From Chionis minor (Eukaryota > Chordata > Aves > Charadriiformes > Chionididae): 64,000 nucleotides of DNA. Numbering within the stretch: the first letter of the stretch is position 1; every line of letters starts with the position of its first letter. The notes beneath the pieces are model-generated. The model was not told the origin of the DNA. It searched no databases and saw nothing but the letters and a program-made list of their open reading frames with translations. Location: contig VZSF01009046.1 of the NCBI GenBank assembly GCA_013398295.1, forward strand, positions 1,146 through 65,145. The letters run 5' to 3'. Shown piece after piece: positions 1 to 12,598 of the stretch. The position numbers and the translations under genes were made by a program.

Positions 1-597
1 ATCTTGGCCTGTATCACGAATGGTGTGACCAGCAGGAGCAGGGAAGTGATTATGCCCCTGTACTCAGCACTGGTGAGGCCGCAGCTTGAGTAGTGTGTTC
101 AGTTTTGGGCACCGCAGTATCGGAGAGACATTGAGGTGCTGGAGCGTGTCCAGAGAAGGGCAACGAAGCTGGTGAGCAGTCTAGAGAACAAGTCTTATGT
201 GGAGAGGGTGAAGGAGTTGGGACTGTTGAGCCTAGAGAAGAGAAGGTTGAGGGGAGACCTTATCACTCTCTACGACTACCTGAAAGGAGGTTGTAGTGAG
301 GTGAGTGTTCTCTTCTCCCAGGTAACAAGCGACAGGAGAAGAGGAAATGGCCTCAAGTTGTGCCAGGGGAGGTTTAGGTTGGATATTAGGAAAAACTTCT
401 TTACCAAAAGGGTTATCAAGCATTGGAACAGGCTGCCCAGGGAAATGGTGGAATTGCCGTCCCTGGAGGTATTTAAAAGACAGGTAGATGTGGTGCTGAG
501 GGACATGGTTTAGTGGTGTTTTTGGTAGTGTAGGTTTATGGTTGGACTCGATGATCTTGAAGGTCTCTTCCAACTCAAGTGATTCTATGATTCTATG
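1..597 (+). mobile_element. CR1 LINE, 3' part with ORF2 C-terminal remnant
   Basis: A CR1 non-LTR retrotransposon fragment cut by the window edge. Codons 136-513 read as the end of CR1 ORF2, after the reverse transcriptase core: [57 protein letters not shown]. The 3' UTR follows and ends in the CR1 tail of repeated GATTCTAT units at about 581-597. An in-frame TAG upstream (near 90) and the missing 5' part show that it is inactive. Its [10 protein letters not shown] stretch groups it with the copy at 26503-27640. Confidence 0.93.
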
Positions 598-639
598 TTA
601 AGTAATAAACACGTTAATGTTAGAATTAGTTAAATCACA

Positions 640-2722
640 ACTGGGTGGAGCATAAGATTAAATCATCCTGTTGCTGTTGGTGACCATCCAAGAAGAGTTT
701 CCAACCAATGGTGTTCCCATTCTTCTTCACTCTATCCAAGACACAGCGTATCTCTACTGTGTCATGCTGAACGGTGATTATATTTTGTGTCCATTGTTTC
801 GGGTTCATTCTAGCAGCTGGCACAGGCCATCATGTTGTAGTTATTTCTTCACCAAAGTAAGATTCATTCCGATGGGGGTAGGCAATAAATCCTGACTCAG
901 TGTATGATCAGATTGTAGTAATTTATAAGATGTGACAGGAGCTGAATATTTGAAGTCACATCCCATAACTTCAGTAAAGTTACAAACACAAATATTTGAA
1001 TGATTACTTGTATCTACAATAATGCTATCTACGAATACAAAATCACAAAGGGTTCTCATACAAACCATCCTTTTTCAATATATACATGTACAATTTCAGG
1101 AGTTTCATCGGGATGTATTTCAAAATGACAAAAATTTTGTTCAGTGTCAAGACAAATGTCTTGAGATTTGATGGTGTTACTCTCACAAATAAATGCTTGT
1201 TGTTCCCGTACAATACATACATTAACATCAACAGTTTGCCATTTGTTCTCATTTCATGGAGCCCACACTCTGTGCTCTAATGGATAGAATATAATTCCAC
1301 TGTAGTTTAATCCTAACACAATGATTTGGTATACGGAAGCATTGTATATTGTTAGAACAAAAGCTGTAGCCTTGTTGTTGATGGGATCATAAGTAAAATT
1401 GACTAAATACCACCAGGATTGGAATTCCCTTTCAAACTCAGTTGCATTATCCCAAATTACCTTTTGAATTTCAGTGGGTAAAGTGTTCTCTTCACCTTCT
1501 CATATAATTGTTGCTACTGTAGATTGTATCCACAGCTGAGCTTGGATACAACTAAGACCTAGAGACACATTGTTCTGGGCCACACCAAATGCATCCACAC
1601 TCATTTGGTCATCCTTCTTAGTAATTCTTTCCCACTGAGGCAATATATCAGATAAGAGCCACTGGTTAGTTCCCAATGCTAATAGAGAAGACTGCAATGA
1701 GGTTCCAATTTGTTTAAATTGCTTGTTGTTATGCTTAGTTTATTTATGAGTACTTCAGTGTCTATACTATTTAAGACTACCAATCCTATTCCTATGATAC
1801 CAGTCACATCCGTCTTTGTTTATCTTGGAGAGGTAAGGGTTTGTCCGTGTAATCACGCCAACCATCCTGCATAGGATGTGCTTAGGAATGATGAACAGGT
1901 TGGGCTGATTATAGAGATGTTAGTTTGCACCAATAGTTCTATTCATTTAAGAGACCATGATGGATAGAATAACACTTGTTGCTGCCCTATATTTTTGATC
2001 ACATATGGTCCAATTTCAGAAATCTCTGGGGAAATAGTTTTCTTTACAGCTGGTGCAGATGTTGCTGTACTAGGCTCAGTAATGTCTATTTTAAATTTAA
2101 ATGATAGTCCCAAACCACGGTGACCCCAGAGGCAGAGTACAAAACCAGGTTGCACTAAGGCAAAATTGTACCAACAGAACCATTTTTCATAGGTGCAACT
2201 TTTCGAATCTTCAACTATTTGGGTTGATACGATGTTGTACACCGAAATCTGAGGTACTTTCTCATGGGTGGACCCATTGATCATCCGGCATCCTATTTTA
2301 ATTCTTTTCCTTGCCATTACCCAAAGCTGGAGAACTTTATTATCAGCTTCATCTTTATCCCAGCTCCATTCATTTTCTAAGTATATTTCACTTCCATTCA
2401 CGACCACAATGGAGAGATTAAAATCTCCCTTCCTAGAGTGTATTCCCATACTCCCAATATACTTAACATGAGCTTGAGACAATGGCCATTCTAGATTTCT
2501 TTGACCACAGGTTAGAAGCAGCATTGTTAGAGTTTGGAATGTTAACATGAACACGGTGTTTCCATTTGCCATTCTGCAGGGTGTTGTAATAGATAATAGA
2601 GATTTGTTTCGGCGGGGAGAGTCTGAACAGGTTACCCCATTAAAAAGAAGAAAAAGTCCATTGTGCACTAATTCTATGTTTTGCACCACTGCTATCAGTA
2701 GCTTCCCAGGCATGTGGACCAT
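640..2722 (-). pseudogene. Endogenous retrovirus env remnant
   Basis: Reading leftwards from 2722, an open frame of 259 codons (2722-1943) is followed by related pieces in shifted frames (1697-1500, 1252-1043, 1068-841, 823-635). Together they make a broken envelope-like gene of about 2 kb. Support is its position directly after an integrase remnant on the same strand, with start and integrase end nearly overlapping as in retroviruses, plus NGS glycosylation sequons in the first piece and several Cys and Trp residues. The frameshifts between pieces make it non-functional as a whole. I could not identify a fusion peptide or CX6CC motif with confidence, so the retroviral class is undetermined. 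Confidence 0.6.
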
Positions 2723-3240
2723 AAGGTTTAGTTAAGGTCATAGGCACGGTACCTGTGGTTGGTAAATTGACCATCACAGGCTGTCCTGGCTGTAATGTCA
2801 GATATTCTCTTTCCTCCATGGATGGGGCACTGAGCTCAGTTTTTACAAAGAATGCTCAGCCTACAGGACTTCCAGTGGACCCATATCAATTATTTAATTG
2901 ATGGAGTACTTTGGAAAGCCTCCTATCCCATTGAACCTCATGTGGTTTGAGATTTCTTTTCAATAAGCCATTAGCTCTTTCTACCATTCCATTTGACTGA
3001 GGGTGATATGGCGTGTGGAATATTCATTTAATTTGATCTTGTTTTGCCCAATTTTGAACTTCCTTAAATGAAAAATGCGTGCCTTTATCACTTAGGATAA
3101 CATCAGAAGTAGGTAGATTTGAGAACCAAAACGATAGTCCTTGCACTGTATTTTGCCCATCAGCTATCCAACACTTCATGGCCACAAGTAAGCTGGAGTC
3201 ACAGTAATTTCCCTTGAAATAAATTTCTATTTTGTTTTCT
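2717..3240 (-). pseudogene. Endogenous retrovirus integrase (pol) remnant
   Basis: The minus strand encodes an integrase catalytic-core remnant with several in-frame stops. SDKGTHF carries the second Asp of the D,D-35-E triad. About 35 residues later comes a PYHPQSNG-type motif followed by the expected Glu-Arg. A C-terminal part follows (LQPGQPVMVNLPTTGTVP). The frame is broken and no RT or RNase H region is seen to the right, where similarity fades near 3240. It sits immediately before the env remnant, so both belong to one provirus without visible LTRs. Confidence 0.75.
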
Positions 3241-5224
3241 TCTTATTTGCTGTTAGATATTTCCTATAGTTTAACCTTCTCAGAAGCCTTTTGTTCTACA
3301 CCAAAAAATGCTGGTGATAAGGCTACTAAGACACCTTCTAATTTCAGAAAAAAATATCCTTCATGGAGAGGTAAGGAGAAATAGTTCATATAGGCAGGCA
3401 AGAAGAACAGGGGAAGAAAATTATGTAGGCTGACAACAGTAGAATAAATGGAGAAACAGAGAAAGCAGCTTGATTGATCCATAGCATTTCTTATTTGAGA
3501 AAGTTAAGTTTTTGACAAGAGTACAGAGGGCACAATTCTGAGAGCTGCATAAAAATTTCACATATTTTGAGAAGGAATATTTATCCAGATATATAAAAAT
3601 ATGGAAATTCAGTTATTTATGCATATTACAATCTGTATATTTAAGTAATTAATGCAGTGTGCAAGTATGCACAAAAGATAGATACTAAAGGCTTCCCATG
3701 CTTTTATGAAAACATCAGCATCTTCTGTAATACACTTATATGAGAGGTTAGTATAAGCTGTATTCAAGGCCATTCCAAAGGCTTTATAAGCATTTAAGGA
3801 CACATTGAAGTCTGTGGAACTCAGCATGCTGAGTACTGTGACCAGCAGTAAACAGTAATCATATGAAGATTGCTTTGTTGAAAAAGATTCTTAAAATGCA
3901 AGTTCCAGACCAATTATTAAAAGATCCTTTCTTGAGCCGGAGTCTTCAGCTGAGCTTGAACCTGGCACTTCCTCATTTTTTGATTTTGTATCCTGTGAAC
4001 TTCATTAGACATGATCCTTCATTTGAAAAATGATCAGTGTCCAGCAGTAAGAACAGCAGTCACTCACTCTAAAAAAAGGTCTTTTAGAATGTGCCAAATA
4101 GGTTAACCATCTTGTTACTCTAGTTTTCAGTACAAATTTCAGTGCAGATTTTTGTCATACCTGTTGCCATTTCTAAATTGTGAAATTCCTCGTTTCTTAA
4201 GACAAAGCTCCTGCACCTTAGTGAGAAGCAAACTTCTTGTCCTAAAGCAAGACATTAATAGACTTATATTAATACCAATTAATATGACTTTATAGACTCA
4301 TAGCCATGATTTTGTAGCTGTGTTACATTACTTGAGTCATGTTTTTTTCTGTTGCAGTTTTTGTGTGACATAGCTACCAGCATTTGCATTACTGTAGAAC
4401 CTAATATCTCCTCTCTGAGCATGCCTGATGCTTCCTACAGCAGGACACAGTCTGAGAGTGCTTAGTACCTGAATGGGTAACAGCAAAAAGGGATTTGGAA
4501 GAAGACATATTTATCACCCCTGTTTCTTAGATGGCTGCAAACAGAGGTGTTTATTAAAGATCATACAAAAGCTTCATGGGAGACTAAAACAGTGAACTCA
4601 GTCTAAAAGACTGAATAGGCTATATACTGAATTTAATGCTTTACCAACATAATTCCTTTTCCTCAATTCAATAAGGAAAGTGATAACCTTCAAAACAGTG
4701 ACATGAATGTATGCTGGGCAGGTAACCATATGAACATCTCCAAGCGCGAAGTATATTTCTGTTAGAAACAATGTACTGTGGCTTGCATGCAATCACCTGT
4801 TTTAAATATGTTCATCTGAAGACTATGTAAACAGCCTATACATATTTACAAAATGCTCTACAGTTTTGCAAACCATAAAAGCTGTCTTATTTGAAGGACA
4901 AGCTTGCATCATTTCTTGCTAGGTATGATTCTTACTTGACTATTTGAGAGCTCTTTTGTGTCAACAGATATTTGGGGAAAATAGTTAATTTGGACAAATA
5001 TGGTAACAGCAGATGGATGTGAATTTGTCTACGTAGGAATGCTGACCAAACTTTAGCTCAGTAAGAATAGCTAAATAAAATTCAGATACTGCAAGTTGCG
5101 CACAAGTTGTTCACTATCAACACAGGGATAAAAAATATATAGTAAAACTGAGAAAACTCATGGACTGAGATAGAGAGTTTAATAGGTAACACAAAAGCCG
5201 TGCGTGCAAGCAAAACATAGCAAG
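3241..5224. other. Intronic stretch, no recognised feature
   Basis: AT-rich sequence. Short open frames of up to 72 codons on the minus strand are not recognisable. The right limb of the retrovirus at 640-3240 was expected here but is absent, so the provirus is truncated. Confidence 0.6.
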
Positions 5225-5641
5225 GAATTAATTCACTACTTCCTATCAACAGGCATATGTTCAACCATCTCCTGGAAAGCAGGGCCCCATCATGCATAAT
5301 GGTTAACTGGAAAGAAAAACACCGTAACTCTGAATGTCTCCCCTTTCCTTCTCCTTTCCCCCAGCTTTTATTTCTGGGCATGGTACCATATGGTATGGAA
5401 TATCCATTTGGTCAGTTGGGGCTCAGTTTTGACAGCTGAATACCTTCCCAAGTTCTTGTGCACCCCCAGTCTACTTGCTGGCAGGGCAATGTGAGGAGCA
5501 GAAAAGGCCTTGACTCTGTGTGAGTACTGCTCAGTAATAACTAAAACATCCCTGTGTTATCAACACTGTTTTCAGCACAAATCCAAAACGTAGCACCAAA
5601 CTATAGTGAAGAAAATTAACTCTATCCCAGCAAAAACCAGT
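5225..5641 (-). mobile_element. Avian ERVL-type LTR (solo or truncated)
   Basis: Read on the minus strand, it starts near 5641 with an ACTGGTTTTTGCTGGGATAG-like end. It continues through GATAGAGTTAATTTTCTTC and a block around 5371-5405 reading GGATATTCCATACCATATGG, then a degenerate TATA-like AATAAAAG (5365-5372) followed by a purine-rich leader. These are hallmarks I recognise from abundant avian ERVL-like LTRs. No internal region or partner LTR is adjacent, so it is probably solo. The left boundary is approximate. Confidence 0.75.
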
Positions 5642-8600
5642 AAAAAGAAACATACCAGTAAAAGAGCTATAGAAAACTTGCTCCTTCTCTTTGAAATGTG
5701 TATTCCCCAGTTGGATGTTTTAAGAAAACCATCTAATTCAGACTGAGGTTTGAAATATATATATAGTAGCATCTGTTTCTGCAGTAAACATAGACATACA
5801 CTGAGTGGGCTCATGATTGTTCAGCAGAGTGAGGAAGGTCAATATATCTATTTGTGTGGGAAAACTATCCCAGTTAGGATTAAAAGCAAGCTGATATTAT
5901 TGACACCATATAAAAAGTAAATAGGTTATAGACTGGACAACTCAATTTTTTTTTCCCAAGCTCAAACTTACTAGAATCTATATAGATTCCAGACTTACTC
6001 TAATTACATTCAATTGGAATACTTTTCTCTGTGCATATGATACTTTTCCTTTAGGATACATTCCTCGGTATTTTTGGATTGGCTCTTAAGAGCCCTGGCA
6101 TCCTGGTAGAACATTGCCCCCTAATAGGGTGTAATTTAGTCTCTGATTGTGTGGCTTTAGTGTACTGGGTCCTTCAGGCTTGCCAGCTGTAATTATGACC
6201 TTATATTTCTTAAGCTAGTGGAGTCAACAGCTGAAGTAATATGGTCAGTTTTGATTGCCATTGCCATTCCCTTGCCTGTGAAGGAAACAATGCTGAAATG
6301 ATCCACTGAAATATGTAGACTTTGCTTGGTTCTCAGAAGTGATTAACGCTGAAGCATGTGTTGACAAATTTTCTTGTGGAAAAAAGTAGCTGAGAGTGGC
6401 TCTTCAGTCAGAGGATGCTTGTAAATGGCCTTCTGGATAAGTTTGTCCCATTGTCCAACTTTGCTTTCTAACCATGCATCTGATTCCAGCAGAACTATGC
6501 TCCAACTTAAGACTGAGAGTAGTAACACGTGCTTATGTTATACTTTTTGGTGGCTTTTTGGTACAATCAAGTATGTTCTGTTGCCTCAGAGACTAATGGA
6601 TACTGTTGATATATCTGAAGCGCTTAGTTCTGCTTTGGAAAATGATTGGCGATTAGTTCCTGATTAGTGACTGACCCAGTTGTAACTTAGGCAATGAGCA
6701 CTTTATGGATAAAATGCAGTTATATAGCTTACACCAGATGGACCTTTCCAGACTGAAAAATGTCCAAACGATAATGAATTGGAGACAGCTGATTTCACTC
6801 ACTCCAAGAAGACAAACACATAGCTGATGGGGTGAACAAGGATTATTTTAATTAAATAATTATATCTTGCCTTCTCTGCTGAAGAGAACTGTTCTGGAAG
6901 CTTGGGAAGCAGATTAAGTGAAAATTAAAGGCCCTCCTCAGTTTTTGATTGTGCTTAATTATTGAATGACTTTTTTGTAAGTTTTGGAACTTTGTTTAGA
7001 CACTTATCTGCTGAGAATCCAGTAAAAATTTACACTATTGCAACCTCAGAACTCAATTATTGTAATCTTTTTATGCTCGATTATCGGTGAGGCTGGTCCA
7101 CTGAGTTAGGGTGAGTTCCAAAGACAACAGGATTACATACTTTTGCTTTATTACAGTTAAATTCAGCCTGGTTGTTGTACTTCACATTTGGCATCTTTTC
7201 AGTTTAAATTGCTATTTTTGATTGTAAAAACTATGGAATGTTTTGGTTAGACACTTTCTGTGTCTCCACCCAGTGCTCCTGTACCAACATCTGAACATCC
7301 ATGATATAAAGTCCATGCTTGGTGAACTCATGGTTTAGGAAATAGATGTCCCCTGAAGTCCAAAAAAATTTCATCTTGCTGTACTTCTAAAGAATATCCA
7401 ACATGATTTTTCCAACTGACCGTTTAGTTCATTTCGTAGTCTCTTTGTTCTTTTCTTATTTCTTTACAATTTTGATGACTTTAGAGAGTGATAATTACTA
7501 AATAATTTCCGTTCTTGTTTTAGTGTTACTGAATTAATTTCCATTCTTGTTTTAGTGTTACTGAATTAACCTTTTATACACAGTATGATCTCAAAATCAA
7601 ACAGTTGTTAAGACCTTGAAGGTGAAAATCTAAAGATGGTATATGTTTTCAGAGAATTACCTGTCTGAATGAAGTTGTCTTCCTTTTTTTTCTTTTAAAG
7701 AAAAGGAAAAGTATGTTGTAAAAATACCAAGTTTCAGCATAGTTGGGCACCTTATCGTTGTTATATTGTAGAAACCAAGTGCTCAGCTATCATGGAAAAT
7801 AGATTGTTCTTTCATTAGCAGAAGTGTCATGTTTAGGACTGAGTTCATTTACTAATACTTTGAGTTACCTTAACAGCTATTACTGTTATTTTTATGTGCC
7901 ATCCAGCATCCTTCGGCAACTACCAGCTACCATACCAACTGACTTGAGGAAAGACTGTCTAAATCTTGTAATAATTTAAAACTAAATGTTCTATTTATGA
8001 TAGACATTCAAAATTGTCCATTAATGCAGTATCTCAGTCTTTAATATGGTCATCCTCATATCACTTTGGCAAATATGATACTATTAGGAAGACCTTATAA
8101 AGGGATAGGCAATGGTTGACTGGCAGTGCTATACTCGATATAAATGAAATTGTTTATTGCTAAAATTAGCTGAAAAAGAGAACTCCACCTCATAGGGTAA
8201 CTTAAAGGATATAGAAGACTTTGTTCTCAAGACAGTTTGAGGAGATGCAGATCAGTCACTTTTTTTGGTTTTTATTTCTATTTGAAGTTTGAATTGTCAG
8301 GAACTCTTTGACAGAACTGACAGCTTTGGACTTGCATCAGTTTGACTTCTATCACTTTTTCATTCCTATTCCCTTCCACCCTGTAATAGGAACTTCAACA
8401 CGAACTGTCATGGGGGAATTTAGCATGGGGTAACCACAGGAACAGAACCTCATCACTCAGTGTCACAACATCTAAAATGTATCTTTTAGTGGGATTGGAA
8501 TAGCATGGGGATAGTGATTTCTGCTCTCAGATTTCTATCACTGGATTCTCACACATTTCGTACTCGTGCCTGCCAAGGCCTCCTCAAATTCTCTAGTCCA

Positions 8601-11600
8601 GTTCAAACAGTCATCTTGGACCCAAGGGGACAGGACACTCACTCCCAACATTTGACATGCCTGAGTCCTGGCTGGTGGTCCAGGCCCCAGCTGTTGCAGT
8701 GTCACTTTGGGGTTTGACTTCTACACAGTGTTGTATGTTCCTGTACAGACCTCCCCACAGAAAGACTATTGTTTTTACTATTATTGCTTTCTAGATTAGA
8801 CTGTCAGCATAAGCCACTTTATTAGCCTTGCTTGTCTGGGATAATTTATTTGTTTTCCTCCTTATCTCAAGGACAGATAGTGACCAGTCACTATTAAAAC
8901 ACAAAGGTTTTGTGCAGAAAGGAAAAGTGTGCAACAACAAATTCAGAAGGACTTAGGGTAACATTAGTTAAGCTTTGTTAAAGTGCGTTCTAGCACTTAC
9001 CACATATTCTGCCATCCTAGTATGCTGTAAACACAGAAGTTGCTGCCTATAACTGTGTAATTTTTCAGTAACATGGCATATGCTATTAATCTTGTGCTAC
9101 TCATGCTATTAATGATAGTAATCTTCATGTCTTATACAATGACGTAGTGTCATGATGCACATTCTTATGAAATGAAGACGCTATTTCACTATACAATTAT
9201 GTGTACCAGCATGTGAAACTTTAGCATCATGTTAGTATTTGGGAGCAATAACTAGCATATGAACAGGTGATATTGCTGACATGCCTCTCTGAGATCAGTC
9301 CTCACTGGTTTAGCAGCTCATTGATAGCTCATCCTTTACTCCATCATGGATTTTTATTTCTTAGACAGAGGTAGGAGATTACAGGTTTTAATCTGTTAGG
9401 TACATTTTCTAGAGTCCCCTGTCTTTGTGATGACATGAATAGTGCCTTTAATCTTGTGTACCATTTGTTCTTCCTGGATACAGGTGTTGTGTTTTACGTG
9501 TCATGAACTTCAAAAGCCATGTTCTGAAAAGTGTCTGCAGTTGCTCAAAATGGTGGATATTTTTTTCATGAGATTATATTGTTCAAGACTGAAATAATAA
9601 TTGTCTGGGAAACAGAAAATGAGCAAATTCTAAGCATTTTTCATCTTGCCATTTCCAGCTAAATGTGATTGTCATTTTGGGTCACCAGAAAACAGGGCTG
9701 AACAAATGTTATTCTAAAGCTGTATTATTAGTTTGTTTCAAATATGGGGTTATACATTGTCATGTGCTTGATCAGACAAGGGGAAAAACAGGAGAGGAAT
9801 TCTGGCAGGAGAGACAAGATTCATGGCAAGAACCCTGTGCATGGAAGACTACACATAGGCAAATAATTTTAAAATTCTGTCATTTCTTTCAATATTTGCT
9901 TCATAGCTTTTTCTGAAACAACATACATTTTGAAAGCTGATGAGTAGCCAGTGAAATCAAGAAAAATTTATGTAACAAATTTATATTAATTGCCAGCTAA
10001 AAAAGAATTTCTGCCTGCATAAAAAGAGAACGTACAATTAATGCCTTAATTTAAGTACTGTCGTTCACAGAAGACATACTCAAGGGCAGTGAAGGCACAA
10101 GTTTAAAATAAGCTCTCTTAAAAAGGGCATTTCAATGCACAAGTTTGCTGTTGATGCTATACTATGATTGAGTATTAGCAGTGTAGTATTAGTAGACTAC
10201 CAGAAGATCTCAGAAGTGTTATCATGTCCCCTGGTGAATACAAGTCTTTCAATTTTAGACCTTTCAAACAGATGTCTAGCAAACTGGTGACAGTATTGTC
10301 TGCGATGACTAATGCAGAAGTTTGTAGAACTTTCAGTCAGAAGGGAGGGATTATGGGTTCTCATGCCCTGTGATGTGCACAGGCGATGACACACACAGCA
10401 ACAACAACCTTTTTGTTCCCTGTGTCTTGTCAACCTTGAATTCCTACAGTGAGTCATCAGCACTTGTCATATCTTTTTCTTGACCTGGACACCTCCATTC
10501 CAGTATTTGGTCCATCTCCAAGAACACACAACTCACCTCTTGAAGCTGAAGGTTACTTTTGCAAAAAAATCAATATATATATATAGAGATCCATGCTAAA
10601 GGCTGGTCACAAGAGAAGGAAGAATCCAATTTTAATACTCAGGTTGGCTGAATCCTCATTCCTGAGAAATTATATAATTGAGTATTGCCTTGCAGTCCAA
10701 AGAAAAACCTGTACACAGTAATAAACAAAGGCCTGTACTTACCTTTGTGCATACTGTAGAAATATGGCATGAGAGCTCAAGCTGCAGCTGATCTTCAGGT
10801 GTGGGTTTGAAGCAGGGTCAGTTCATGGTATCTTCCATAGTTCCTTTTTCAGTAACCCTGGTCCCAGGGGCTACAGTCAATTAAGGGGCTACAAGCAATG
10901 ACCTCTTGCCAGGTTATGCTGTGTAAGCAAACACTTTACGCAGCTGACTTTCTTCTGCTTCCAGCTGAAATGGTATAAGGGAATTGAAACAGAATGTAAA
11001 AGAAGCTGATCATAAATACTCTGCTTTATTTTAATAGTATGGTTCACTGAAAGAGTCAGAAAACTTTGATTTAGTCTAATGCTCCCTACCACACATTTCT
11101 GTCAACACACACAAAATTCAAAATATTCTTTCTTTATTTACAGTGTGATGGAATGTGCATTGTAATTATCAATTTATTTGTTACAGAGTTAAGTTGAAAA
11201 GCTGTTTTCATTTACACAGACAGGAATAGAACTAGGCTCTAATGTTTACAGAACAATCTGGTGCATAAAAATGTTACAGGAAACACACAAATCAAAACTG
11301 TGGACTTCCAAAAGATAAAAAAGGTCCTTACCTGTTTCAAGGTAGTCGTAAATCTGTATGGTCACTTTTTGATACAAGACTAAAAACTGCTTTGAAATTA
11401 AATATGGTAATGAAGCATTAGTTTCTTAGAATCAAAAATTAAAAGCATATTTTTACTGTCACCAAAAGTATTTCTTCTCTTCTGCACAATGCAGCATTAC
11501 TAAGTATGTACTTTCAAAATTTGAATGTCATGAATGCAGACTGAGCTGATGCTTTTGACAGGATAAAAGTGTTTCAGCCTATTTAAAATTAGTGTGTGTA

Positions 11601-12149
11601 TGAGTGCAGAGATACAAATCCATAGTTTAGGATACAAGCAGAAAATTTTTCTCTAAAGGGAGAATTTCTTAAGTTCAAAAACTTATCCACCTGGCTTAAC
11701 CAAGAACAGCTTTTTTTTCCTCATCACTGTGTACTATTTTATTCAAGGTTTATCCAAGTCACACTTGCACAGAACTTTCACAGTATTCCCTTATTGTCTG
11801 AGATTATTTACTTCCAGCTTGATCTTGAATAACTGGACAGGTATGTTTTTGTTCATCTGTGAAACAGAAGGTATTACACTAGTGCTAAAAATTCTTATGG
11901 AATACAAACACTGTGGAAATACCATCAAAAAGTATAGATGCACGAGAGTATTAGTACTTTAATTTTAAGCTGCTGAAGCAACCCATGTGAGCTTTTGAGG
12001 TTTTCTGAGCAAGGATAAATTCTGCTTAGTTCCTAGAAAATTCACAGTTGCATACAAATAAGGCGGGTTAAATTATATTGCAGAATATTTAAATTGTCAC
12101 TATTTTACAGTGAAGGCGAAATTCAAATTATCACTGCTCAGCAGTGGTA
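5642..12149. other. Intronic stretch, essentially no recognised feature
   Basis: A long AT-rich segment. It holds a 32-base tandem duplication at 7504-7567 and otherwise only short unrecognised open frames. A somewhat GC-richer patch at about 8390-8760 has no motif I can name. Confidence 0.55.
7504..7567. repeat. Two-copy 32-base tandem repeat
   Basis: The unit starts AATTTCC and ends GTTACTGAATT. Copies at 7504-7535 and 7536-7567 differ at one base (G/A at the eighth position). A small local duplication, non-coding. Confidence 0.95.
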
Positions 12150-12598
12150 ATTTGTGACCAAGGAATGATCTGGTTGTGAGTGAAAGTAGGCCCAGCTGCA
12201 GAAGGATTGAACTGGTTGGAAACAGCGATGCTAGAGACAGAAGGATTCCCTGCAAGGGAGTGAAGTTTCTCTCTGTGGTGAGATAAGGAACAGCCTCAGC
12301 ATTGCCTTATAGCCATCCTGCAATGCTCAGGGGTGCCCTCTGGGCAGCAGAGCTAGATGGGGGATGACCCCAACACCGGGCTGAGGCACCTCATAGTACT
12401 GCTCATGGGATTAGTGCTGGGGCAAGCATATATAAGAAAGTGGCTAAGTGATGCATCTTTGCAGACACCTTGTAGAACCACTTATGGCAGTAGGAATCTG
12501 CCCAATGTGTTGATCAGTAAATTTTTTTGCTATATATTTAAGCACAAACTTGTGTTTAATATACCTTAAGGGGTACCATAAAAATTCCCCAACAACAG
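12150..12598 (+). mobile_element. LTR-like block with TATA box
   Basis: A GC-richer island in AT-rich surroundings. It begins near TGTGACCAAGG and ends near TTCCCCAACA. It carries a good TATA box (CATATATAAG, 12427-12437) and, 75 bases later, an AGTAAA poly(A)-signal variant (12515-12520). The layout (TG start, TATA, poly(A)-like signal, CA end) suggests a solo LTR on the plus strand. I do not recognise the family, and no target duplication was confirmed. Confidence 0.35.
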
